9,864 nucleotides of DNA from Trichodesmium sp. MAG_R04 (GTDB taxonomy: Bacteria > Cyanobacteriota > Cyanobacteriia > Cyanobacteriales > Microcoleaceae). The translations under genes and the position numbers were made by a program. Where the stretch lies: positions 1-9,864 of the forward strand of contig JAKQYG010000120.1 of assembly GCA_023356515.1 (NCBI GenBank). The letters are read 5' to 3'. Below are positions 1 to 6,355 of the stretch, piece by piece (position 1 is the first letter of the stretch; every line of letters starts with the position of its first letter). A model generated the notes under the pieces. It worked only from the letters and a program-made list of their open reading frames with translations. It did not search any database and had not been told where the DNA came from.

Positions 1-207
1 GCTTTGTCCGCATTTAAACCAGCTTTACGGATTGATGTTCAGTCTCTACCGTATGGTCTACGCTGTTAACCCAACAACAAGGCAGTAGGAATTTCACCTA
101 CAAGGATATAAGAGTTTTCCTAGACCGATGTTTTACCATCATGTATTGGCATGGAAGACTTGTTATACCAGCTTTACAGCGGTTTTGTTCAAGCCAACAA
201 GTCGCAC
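1..207 (-). mobile_element. Group II intron, 5' end (domain I), partial
   Basis: Read on the minus strand from 207 toward 1, the sequence opens with GTGCGAC, matching the GUGYG 5' boundary of group II introns. The start is followed by a 5' stem: GACTTGTT (plus positions 196-203) pairs perfectly with AACAAGTC (157-164). A small hairpin with GTAGG/CCTAC arms (97-101 with 85-89) closes on a GTGAAATT-type loop, as seen in domain I of chloroplast-like bacterial introns. No open frame spans the segment, as expected for ribozyme domain I. The intron lies in the same orientation as rsmH and starts 33 nt after its stop codon, so rsmH transcripts would run into it. The rest of the ribozyme and any intron-encoded reverse transcriptase would lie beyond position 1. 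The call rests on motif and pairing recognition, not an alignment. Confidence 0.6.
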
Positions 208-240
208 GAGTATGTATGTTTCTACAAATTACCTCATCTG

Positions 241-1098
241 CTATTCCTGGTTTAACCGTTCTGCTAACCTAAGTTTAGCAGAACGGGCCCGCGGATTCAC
301 TGCTATTTCATTATCTTGAGGTTGTATGGGTTTTTTTGTCAACACTTTTAAAACAGATGAGTCTCTCAAACCATGCTTGACTAAACGGTCTTCTAAACTA
401 TGAAAGCTAATGATTCCTATCTTACCTTGATATTTTAGCCAGTTGGGGGCATTCTTCATAAAAGTTTCTAGGCTAGAAAGTTCTTGATTTACTTCTATTC
501 TGAGAGCTTGAAAGACACGAGTAGCTGGGTTTATTCTACCATGACGGTACTTATGAGGTACACATTGGGCAATAGCCTCAGCCAACTCAGTTGTGGTTTC
601 AAAAGGACGACTTTCTACTATTTTCCTAGCAATGCGCCTGGATAAGCGTTCTTCTCCATAAATATAAAAAATATTTGCTAACTTAGTTTCTTCCCAATGA
701 TTAATTATTTTCGCTGCTGTTATAGTTTGTTGTTGGTTCATTCGCATATCTAACTTACCTTCATGACGGAAACTAAAACCACGTTCTGGAGTATCTAACT
801 GCGCAGAATTTATGCCCAGATCGGCTATTATACCATCAAATTCGGTATTTTGAGGGTCATAATTAGCAAAATTACTATGACAAAATTGAATGCTAGAATT
901 ATGAGGGGCAAGTAAAGTCTGAGAATAGGCGATCGCTTGTTCATCTTGGTCAATTGCTATTACTCTAACCCCTGGGGCAGCAGCTAGGATTAACTGAGTA
1001 TGGCCACCAAAGCCTAATGTTGCATCCAAGTAGAGGCCTCCTGGACGGATGGCTAAACCGGAAATCAACTCAGTACTTAGAACTGGTATATGATTCAT
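241..1098 (-). CDS. rsmH: 16S rRNA (cytosine(1402)-N(4))-methyltransferase RsmH
   Basis: RsmH (MraW) is a cytoplasmic SAM-dependent enzyme that N4-methylates C1402 in the decoding centre of 16S rRNA. The 285-residue product carries the family signatures in order: the N-terminal HIPVL; the SAM-binding loop DATLGFGGH (residues 25-33) with the acidic DQDE after the second strand (50-53); DLGINSAQLD (93-102); LDMRM (116-120); GEERLSRRIA (148-157); NPATRVFQALRIEVN (190-204); SFHSLEDR (231-238); and a basic C-terminal NPRARSAKLR block. The length is slightly below the usual 290-315. The ATG sits directly before the conserved HIPVL, so little is missing, although many family members have a longer leader. 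There is no clear Shine-Dalgarno sequence. The upstream side is occupied within about 25 bp by a truncated tnpB relic, so the native promoter may have been displaced. A group II intron follows downstream. Confidence 0.95.
   Translation of the reverse strand: MNHIPVLSTELISGLAIRPGGLYLDATLGFGGHTQLILAAAPGVRVIAIDQDEQAIAYSQTLLAPHNSSIQFCHSNFANYDPQNTEFDGIIADLGINSAQLDTPERGFSFRHEGKLDMRMNQQQTITAAKIINHWEETKLANIFYIYGEERLSRRIARKIVESRPFETTTELAEAIAQCVPHKYRHGRINPATRVFQALRIEVNQELSSLETFMKNAPNWLKYQGKIGIISFHSLEDRLVKHGLRDSSVLKVLTKKPIQPQDNEIAVNPRARSAKLRLAERLNQE
929..936. repeat. HIP1 octamer GCGATCGC
   Basis: Perfect copy of the Highly Iterated Palindrome GCGATCGC inside rsmH. HIP1 is strongly over-represented in many cyanobacterial chromosomes and supports the taxonomic assignment. 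Its function is unresolved. Confidence 0.8.
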
Positions 1099-1122
1099 AA
1101 AAAGTTAAAAGTCAAAATTTAA

Positions 1123-1795
1123 GTAATAACCCAATCTGTGAAGAAAAGACATACTAGAGGTAAAGAAAAAAAATTATATCAAATAGCAACTAAGAAGAAT
1201 AAAAAACATATTTTTAAATGTAACTTAACTAAAAAACGTCATCAATCTTCAGAGAATAAGAAAAAACAAACCCTAACAAAAATTATCAGAACTAGTGTTA
1301 ATCAGTTCTTTTATAAGTATCAATATGCTATCACGGAAAATGTAAGTTTTGTTGTTAAGAATAAAAAGATCTATCGCCAAATTAATCTTAATTTGGCTCA
1401 ATGGTACAAGGGAACTCTACAGAAAGCACTTGAATTGATTTGCTACCGTCCCTCGTCATCACTGACGGTTTTAAATTATGCCTATACCTCCTTGGTTGAT
1501 GCCCCTTTTGGAGTCCTTTTAGGTAGTCGTTGTGGGGCTCAATTCTTCACCTTTGATGGGGAGATACTACAGGCAGATAGTAATGCTGCACGCAAGGCTT
1601 GAAACTCGGCTTGGTGACCCTAATATTAACCGATTTATGAAGTCTGTTGATGTTAGGAAAGTTTTGAATTTGCGGACAGTATTCTTTTTGTTGCAAAGGG
1701 ATTTAACACTCGATGTGACATTAATCAGGGTTTGTTTAATCCTAGGCATCTTCAAGGAATCGACAAAAAGGCATGGGTTGAGAGTGAACCCCTAG
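1123..1795 (+). pseudogene. TnpB-like transposon nuclease relic, 5'-truncated and frameshifted
   Basis: This is the C-terminal half of an IS200/IS605-associated TnpB-type protein broken over two frames. The frame read from a GTG at 1138 (open from 1123) encodes a lysine-rich helical stretch, then AITENVSF with a candidate RuvC-II glutamate (E67 counted from 1138). Next come AYTS, GVLLGSRCG, FFTFDGEILQ and QADSNAAR with the RuvC-III aspartate (D147), ending at a TGA at 1600-1602. The expected continuation after NAAR (ARLETRLGDPNINRF, then VRKVLNLRTVFFLLQ) is in another frame up to 1795, so a frameshift lies near 1575-1600. Where classical TnpB has a four-cysteine zinc finger after YTS, only one cysteine is seen, which matches the finger-less TnpB-like subgroup as I remember it. 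The N-terminal half with RuvC-I is absent, cut off about 25 bp from the divergent rsmH start. No tnpA is visible. Confidence 0.7.
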
Positions 1796-1914
1796 GGGCG
1801 TAAGATATAGTCGTTTCACTTTAGATTGAGGCAAGTGTCCTTCTTGCTATGAAAGTATTTCAGGCGAAAAATGTCTCATTACTTATTTAAAATGATTATA
1901 GATGTAAAGGAGAA
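1796..1914. other. Intergenic tail after the first TnpB-like relic
   Basis: About 120 bp with no recognised gene. It probably includes the 3' end of the element that carried the preceding relic, but I cannot define its right end. No tRNA, promoter or terminator was recognised here. Confidence 0.3.
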
Positions 1915-2146
1915 TGGCCATCATTCGTGATAACTTTGCCTCCCTCAAGCCGAAAAGCAGATCGCCACAACGGTAATTAATAGACAAGGGAGATATTACG
2001 ATTAAATAAGTTTTATTTCGTTTTGCTGCTCACTCATAATCGTGGTCATATTTATCAATAATTAAAGTTAAAGGGCCAAACTTTTAAGTGCCCTAATTGT
2101 GAGAACATTATAGACCACGAGCTAAATGGGGGATTGGTCCTTTCTC
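1915..2146 (+). pseudogene. Second TnpB relic (C-terminal region with decayed zinc finger)
   Basis: A different tnpB family from the preceding relic, recognisable only across several frames and stops. One frame gives AIIRDNFASLKPK, another EKQIATTVINRQG, and a third REILRLNKFY. This is followed by a corrupted first zinc knuckle (NRGHIYQ where CSNCGH is expected, a TGT to CGT change), an in-frame TAA, then LKLKGQTFKCPNC with the second CxxC knuckle intact. It ends with IIDHELNG, corresponding to the RuvC-III D-R-D/E-x-N motif with the arginine changed to histidine. The segment 1923-2037 recurs at 6563-6677 with 107 of 115 identical bases, so this is one of two copies of the same dead element. 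It ends about 30 bp before a 69-bp TTAGGACA element. No function is expected. Confidence 0.65.
1923..2037 (+). repeat. 115-bp dispersed direct repeat, copy 1
   Basis: Direct repeat of 6563-6677, the same length without gaps and differing at 8 positions (about 93% identity by eye). It corresponds to the part of a tnpB relic just before and into the zinc-finger region. Homology beyond 2037 becomes weak. Confidence 0.9.
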
Positions 2147-2177
2147 AATCTGAGGAAGTATAGCAGTCGCCACAACT

Positions 2178-2246
2178 GTTAGGACACTTTCTTTTTGCCA
2201 GTTGCTTGTTTCCTGTTGCCTTTCAATCAAAATACGATGTCCTAAC
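2178..2246. mobile_element. 69-bp MITE-like element with GTTAGGACA/TGTCCTAAC ends
   Basis: Bounded by a perfect 9-bp terminal inverted repeat, GTTAGGACA (2178-2186) and TGTCCTAAC (2238-2246). The same ends bound a second element at 6356-6523, which is also exactly 69 bp once a nested insertion is removed. The interiors of the two are not clearly alike. No coding capacity and no clear target-site duplication (flanks CAACT and CAATA share only part). Likely a non-autonomous element mobilised by a transposase elsewhere. Confidence 0.5.
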
Positions 2247-2257
2247 CAATATGTCCG

Positions 2258-2287
2258 TTGCCATAAAGCAAAAAACTAGGATAAAAT
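2258..2287 (+). promoter_or_regulatory. Candidate sigma70-type promoter for ndhH
   Basis: TTGCCA (2258-2263) and TAAAAT (2282-2287) are separated by 18 bp and lie just downstream of the 69-bp element. Transcription would start near 2294, giving an ndhH leader of about 138 nt. This is a consensus match only. Confidence 0.35.
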
Positions 2288-2365
2288 GTACCCTAAGTTA
2301 CGCCTGCGAACTAGAATAGGCCAACCTCCCAAACGAAAATAGGAAGCGAGCATCACCTACCTCAA

Positions 2366-2387
2366 TCCTCTCTCAGAAGAGCGAGGA
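2366..2387 (+). promoter_or_regulatory. Hairpin in the ndhH leader
   Basis: TCCTCTCTC (2366-2374) and GAGCGAGGA (2379-2387) pair with one mismatch around an AGAA loop. An A-run and then TTTTT follow at about 2395-2405. It could be a leader attenuator or terminator, or simply an eroded intergenic palindrome. Confidence 0.35.
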
Positions 2388-2431
2388 GTGGGTTAAAAAA
2401 TTTTTAGGAATTATACAGCAGAATAGTCAAG

Positions 2432-3616
2432 ATGAGTCAAATTCAAACTAGAACCGAACCCATGGTCATCAATATGGGGCCTCATCATCCCTCAATGCAC
2501 GGGGTGTTAAGGTTGATTGTCACTTTAGACGGAGAAGATGTAATTGACTGTGAACCTGTAATTGGTTACTTACACAGGGGCATGGAAAAAATTGCGGAGA
2601 ACCGCACTAATACAATGTTTGTCCCTTACGTTAGTCGTTGGGATTATGCTGCGGGAATGTTTAACGAGGCCGTAACAGTAAATGCTCCGGAACAACTAGC
2701 GGATATCGAAGTTCCTAAAAGGGCAAGTTATATCCGAGTAATTATGCTGGAACTAAACCGGATTGCTAATCACTTGTTATGGCTTGGCCCATTCTTGGCG
2801 GATGTGGGTGCCCAAACTCCTTTCTTCTACATCTTTCGGGAAAGGGAAATGATTTATGACTTGTGGGAAGCTGCTACAGGTTATCGAATGGTTAATAATA
2901 ACTATTTCCGTATTGGTGGGGTAGCTGCTGATTTGCCTTATGGTTGGGTGGATAAGTGCGAAGATTTTTGTGATTATTTCTTGCCTAAGGTTGATGAGTA
3001 TGAACGTCTGATTACTAATAACCCTATTTTCCGTCGCCGGATTATGGGATTAGGTGTAATTAGTCGGGAAGAGGCTATTAACTGGGGGCTTTCTGGACCT
3101 ATGTTGCGAGCTTCTGGGGTAAAGTGGGATTTACGAAAGGTTGACCACTATGAATGCTATGACGATTTTGATTGGGAAGTTCATTGGGAAAAGGATGGAG
3201 ATTGTTTGGCGCGATATCTGGTGAGGATTCGAGAAATGCGGGAGTCAGTCAAGATTATTCGTCAAGCTATTGAGGGACTTCCTGGTGGACCTTATGAAAA
3301 TCTGGAAGCTAAACGGATAGCTGAAGGGCCGAAATCCCAGTGGAATGATTTTGATTACCAATTTTTAGGCAAGAAAATTCCTCCGACTTTTAAGATCCCT
3401 AAAGGTGAGCATTATGTTCGGATTGAAAGTGGTAAAGGAGAGATTGGAATTTATATTATTGGTGATAATGGTATTTTTCCCTGGCGTTTTAAGATTCGGG
3501 CGGCAGATTTTGTGAATTTACAGGTTTTTCCTCATATTTTGCAGGGTGCGAAAGTGGCAGATCTTGTGGCTATTTTGGGTAGCATTGACATTATTATGGG
3601 GTCTGTGGATAGATAA
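2432..3616 (+). CDS. ndhH: NAD(P)H-quinone oxidoreductase subunit H (NdhH)
   Basis: NdhH is the 49-kDa (NuoD/NDUFS2-type) subunit of the peripheral arm of cyanobacterial NDH-1, a thylakoid complex that takes electrons from reduced ferredoxin to plastoquinone and serves respiration, cyclic electron flow and CO2 uptake. The 394-residue protein is full length for cyanobacteria and plastids. Visible landmarks are GPHHPSMHGVLRL (16-28) and IGYLHRGMEKIAENRT (44-59) near the quinone pocket, then LELNRIANHLLWLG, TPFFYIFREREMIYDLWE, the VKWDLRKVDHYECYDDFDW region, and the C-terminal GSIDIIMGSVDR that is nearly invariant in the family. The second N-terminal motif contains R49, equivalent to the NDUFS2 arginine methylated by NDUFAF7. 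The ATG at 2432 gives the usual MSQIQTRTEP-like start; no strong Shine-Dalgarno is seen. A MidA/NDUFAF7 homologue follows. The gene is intact. Confidence 0.97.
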   Translation: MSQIQTRTEPMVINMGPHHPSMHGVLRLIVTLDGEDVIDCEPVIGYLHRGMEKIAENRTNTMFVPYVSRWDYAAGMFNEAVTVNAPEQLADIEVPKRASYIRVIMLELNRIANHLLWLGPFLADVGAQTPFFYIFREREMIYDLWEAATGYRMVNNNYFRIGGVAADLPYGWVDKCEDFCDYFLPKVDEYERLITNNPIFRRRIMGLGVISREEAINWGLSGPMLRASGVKWDLRKVDHYECYDDFDWEVHWEKDGDCLARYLVRIREMRESVKIIRQAIEGLPGGPYENLEAKRIAEGPKSQWNDFDYQFLGKKIPPTFKIPKGEHYVRIESGKGEIGIYIIGDNGIFPWRFKIRAADFVNLQVFPHILQGAKVADLVAILGSIDIIMGSVDR

Positions 3617-3748
3617 AGCATTTAGCGGTCAGCTATCAGCTATTAACTCATTATCTTGGAAGGAGAAATTGTCTCCAAGAAAAATTAAAAGTTATCTTTG
3701 CATAGCATGACCCAGGAAAAGCTAAATACTTACCAAGAAAATGTTATG

Positions 3749-3798
3749 AAAAGCCAAAAGTTAGAAATATTTATTTATCTTCTACTTTTGGCTTTTTT
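3749..3798 (+). terminator. Intrinsic terminator downstream of ndhH
   Basis: AAAAGCCAAAAGTTAGAA (3749-3766) pairs with TTCTACTTTTGGCTTTT (3780-3796) with a single bulged T. The arm runs straight into a run of six T at 3793-3798. This is the classic Rho-independent layout, about 130 bp after the ndhH stop. It lies inside the 5' part of the longest possible reading frame of the next gene, which argues that this part is untranslated. Confidence 0.7.
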
Positions 3799-3859
3799 AT
3801 GTCTTCCTATCTCTCGTACACAAAAAAAGCTTGATTTTTATTACCTATTACTTAAATTT

Positions 3860-5047
3860 ATGAATCAACCACAACTAACTATCAATAATAATAATAAAAT
3901 TTTGTGTGAAATAATCTATCAACGCATTTCTGAATCTCAAAGAAAACAGATTACTTTTGCTGAATATATGAATTTAGTTTTATACCATTCCCAACATGGC
4001 TATTATGCAACTAATCATATAAATATTGGTAAAGAAGGAGACTTTTTAACCTCTCCTCATTGGGGTAGCTACTTTGGAGAATTATTGGCAGAACAATTTA
4101 TACAAATGTGGCATATTTTCCAAAGACCTAATAATTTTACTCTCGTAGAAATGGGTGCTGGTCAGGGAATTTTAGCAGAGCAAATTTTAGGCTATCTCAA
4201 ACAAACACATTTAGATTTTTTCCAAACTATTGAATATATGATTATTGAAAAATCGGAAGTTTTGAAATCAGAACAAAAACAGCGACTAAATTCATACAAA
4301 GTTAAATGGTTTAACTGGGATCAAATTTGCCATAATTCTATTACAGGATGTTTCTTTTCTAATGAGTTAGTAGATGCTTTCCCAGTTCATAAGTTTATAA
4401 TCAAAAATGGGGAAATTAAAGAAATTTATGTCACTTTTGACGTTCAAGGAAAGTTTATAGAAATAAATGATAAAATTTCAACTCCTGAGATTGCTGAATA
4501 TTTTAAGTTAGTGAATATAAATTTACTCTCATTTGCTGATATTGAGGGTTATCAAAGTGAAGTAAATTTACAAGCTTTAGATTGGATAAAAATTGTTAGT
4601 GATAAGTTGCTGAAAGGTTATGTATTAACTATTGATTATGGTTATCAAGCAGCACGTTATTATAATCCCGTTAGAAGAGAGGGAACTCTACAATGTTATT
4701 ATCAACATCATCGAAATAATGATCCTTATTGGAATATTGGGCGACAAGATATTACTTCTCATGTTGATTTTACTGCTTTGGAAAAACAGGGAAATTTATC
4801 AGAATTAGAGACTATAGCTTTTACTCAACAGGGTTTATTTTTAATGGCTTTAGGTTTGGGAGATAGATTAAATGAATTATCAAATAATCAAGGGTTTTCT
4901 ATTGAGGAAGTTTTCCGACGCAGAGAAGCATTACACTCATTAATAGACCCAATGGGGTTAGGGAATTTTGGGGTTTTAGTACAGAGTAAAAGTTTGAGTG
5001 AAGAGGAAAAAAAGCAAACTCTGAAAGGTTTAAATATGGTTTGTTGA
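3860..5047 (+). CDS. Class I SAM-dependent methyltransferase, MidA/NDUFAF7 family (DUF185/COG1565)
   Basis: A homologue of the complex I assembly methyltransferase NDUFAF7/MidA. Counting from the ATG at 3860 (395 residues), it shows the N-terminal ITFAEYMNLVLYHSQHGYY signature and GDFLTSP. These are followed by the SAM-binding motif LVEMGAGQGILAEQIL (95-110), NELVDAFPVHKF (168-179), LTIDYG (256-261), EGTLQCYYQHH, and GRQDITSHVDFTAL (294-307), all typical of the family. The reading frame is open back to an ATG at 3698, but the extra 54 residues consist of sequence encoded by an intrinsic terminator plus a hydrophobic run and resemble nothing in the family, so I choose 3860. No Shine-Dalgarno supports either start, and 3698 cannot be excluded. 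NDUFAF7 methylates an arginine in the NdhH homologue NDUFS2, so the adjacent ndhH is a candidate substrate; that is inference. Confidence 0.85.
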   Translation: MNQPQLTINNNNKILCEIIYQRISESQRKQITFAEYMNLVLYHSQHGYYATNHINIGKEGDFLTSPHWGSYFGELLAEQFIQMWHIFQRPNNFTLVEMGAGQGILAEQILGYLKQTHLDFFQTIEYMIIEKSEVLKSEQKQRLNSYKVKWFNWDQICHNSITGCFFSNELVDAFPVHKFIIKNGEIKEIYVTFDVQGKFIEINDKISTPEIAEYFKLVNINLLSFADIEGYQSEVNLQALDWIKIVSDKLLKGYVLTIDYGYQAARYYNPVRREGTLQCYYQHHRNNDPYWNIGRQDITSHVDFTALEKQGNLSELETIAFTQQGLFLMALGLGDRLNELSNNQGFSIEEVFRRREALHSLIDPMGLGNFGVLVQSKSLSEEEKKQTLKGLNMVC

Positions 5048-5059
5048 CCCATAAACATA

Positions 5060-5190
5060 GAATCTTGATATATCAGCAGCCGTTGACCCTCCGGCTACTA
5101 CAACTGCTAATTTAGTCGAAAAGCCAGTACACCTTCGGCGGCTGATGCTGCTCCAGCTAGCTTTAATTCACCTTTTAATACTAATTCGCA
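5060..5190 (+). pseudogene. Possible remnant of an Ala/Pro/Thr-rich coding segment
   Basis: In one plus-strand frame the segment reads ISAAVDPPATTTANLVEKP (about 5078-5134). In the next frame it continues STPSAADAAPASFNSPF (from about 5131) and runs into the 3' end of the convergent deaminase gene. Together these look like a low-complexity Ala/Pro/Thr linker broken by a single frameshift, and the segment is noticeably more GC-rich than its neighbours. No family is recognised. A chance open stretch in intergenic DNA cannot be excluded. Confidence 0.2.
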
Positions 5191-6227
5191 CTTAAAATTC
5201 TTGTAACCAAAGGTTCTGGCTGTAATAATCCAGTTAACATTTTTTCTGGTCGTTGACTATAAGGCCAAGCAAAAGCATGACGAAAAGCTGCATCTTGACA
5301 AGCTTGTAATTGTTCAAAATCAATCACATCAAATGTTAATAAATTCTCATATTCAAATGGTAGACGTACATTATGTAAACCAGCATTATCTGTGCAAATA
5401 GCAATATCTACTCCAGCATCAAAACATTTGTCAAATACTGTCTTCAATTGACTCATTTTATCCATAGTACCTGTTTTGAAATAGGTGGTTGGACAAACTT
5501 CTAAACATTGACCTCGGTTCGCTACTTCTGTTAATAACTGTGGATATTTTAAAGGAATTTGAACTCCATGACCAATTCGCATTAAATAAGGTAGTAATTC
5601 TGGATGACAACCATTAGGAGTTTCATAAAGATGTCCAGTAGTTTTAACACCCTGTTCTCGAGCATATCTATATAGCTTAATAAATTCATCTATGCGTTCT
5701 GTGTAGTTATTATCTCCTCCTGCTACATCTATAGCACATACATATTCCGGCATTTGCACTGCTAAATCCACAATTGCTTGATTTACTTGATAAGGCAAGC
5801 GAGTGTGAGTACATAAAATTTGGCTAGTAACAATGGGATACTCATTCTGTTGAGTTGCTTTGCCTACAGTCGTAACTATTTCTGACATTAAATCTATACG
5901 TTGAGACTCTGGCAAATCATCTGGGGTTCTCAAGTAAGGTGTATAACGCAGCTCTAAATAAGCTAAATTTTCAAATGTATAAGCACCGCGAATTAAGCGA
6001 TAAATAAAGTATGGTAATGTCTCGATATTTTGAACACTTTCTACTAGAGTATGTAGCTCTAAATATTCATCTAATGTATTTCTTGGTTTGGTATAAAATT
6101 CTTCAAATTGTTTATATTTAGGAAAACGAGTTGCTAGTTCCTGGTCTTGACGTTGGAAATATCTCCATAAAACTCTAGGAACTACAGAGCCTCCTAAATG
6201 TCGATGTAATTCTGCGTGTAAAGTCAT
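5181..6227 (-). CDS. Adenosine deaminase-family metal-dependent amidohydrolase
   Basis: A 348-residue member of the adenosine/AMP deaminase family, TIM-barrel zinc enzymes that hydrolytically deaminate the purine 6-amino group. Visible active-site elements are the HxH metal pair in ELHRHLGG (H8 and H10), and H199 with E202 in TGHLYET, which occupies the place of the usual HAGE (metal histidine and catalytic glutamate three residues on). Others are H220 in RIGHG, LEVCPTT (242-248), and D280 in CTDNAG as the last metal ligand. In classical adenosine deaminases that last site reads S/T-D-D; here the second Asp is N281. Together with the missing SN after CPT, this makes substrate specificity uncertain: adenosine, a modified adenosine or another aminopurine is possible. 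The ATG at 6227 gives the HxH motif at the expected N-terminal distance. The gene is convergent with the upstream methyltransferase and its 5' side faces a field of repeats. Confidence 0.8.
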   Translation of the reverse strand: MTLHAELHRHLGGSVVPRVLWRYFQRQDQELATRFPKYKQFEEFYTKPRNTLDEYLELHTLVESVQNIETLPYFIYRLIRGAYTFENLAYLELRYTPYLRTPDDLPESQRIDLMSEIVTTVGKATQQNEYPIVTSQILCTHTRLPYQVNQAIVDLAVQMPEYVCAIDVAGGDNNYTERIDEFIKLYRYAREQGVKTTGHLYETPNGCHPELLPYLMRIGHGVQIPLKYPQLLTEVANRGQCLEVCPTTYFKTGTMDKMSQLKTVFDKCFDAGVDIAICTDNAGLHNVRLPFEYENLLTFDVIDFEQLQACQDAAFRHAFAWPYSQRPEKMLTGLLQPEPLVTRILSAN

Positions 6228-6355
6228 AGAAATCTAATTTATCCTTAATATTTATATGACAAAAAGATCATACAAGTATGAACTTACTGGCTCTATATAT
6301 TTAGACAGTATAGGAGTCTGGCTATTAAAGTAGATATATAGCAGTACAAAAAGAC
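6228..6355. other. Leader region of the deaminase gene, AT-rich
   Basis: About 130 bp of AT-rich DNA between the deaminase start and the first small element. The promoter for the minus-strand gene should lie here. TATAAA on the minus strand about 25 bp upstream of the ATG is a possible -10, but no convincing -35 is spaced with it. Nothing else was recognised. Confidence 0.3.

Noticed and set aside
128..319. Plus-strand 63-residue open frame starting at 128
   Set aside because: It covers the group II intron start and the antisense of rsmH. No family resemblance; a chance frame.
1567..1755. Minus-strand 62-residue open frame
   Set aside because: Antisense to the second frame of the TnpB-like relic, with no motif of its own.
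1099..2431. Novel defence or multi-gene system between rsmH and ndhH
   Set aside because: All recognisable coding pieces are fragments of two TnpB lineages with frameshifts and stops. No intact accessory gene is present.
3617..3690. GCGGTCAGCTATCAGCTATT segment and the weak CTTGGA/TCCAAG hairpin after ndhH
   Set aside because: The short tandem GTCAGCTATCAGCTAT pattern and a bulged hairpin are too weak to name. The real terminator candidate is the hairpin at 3749-3798.
3698..3859. Possible membrane-anchored N-terminus of the methyltransferase
   Set aside because: The hydrophobic stretch is the translation of a terminator hairpin and AT-rich DNA. The family signature starts at the ATG at 3860.
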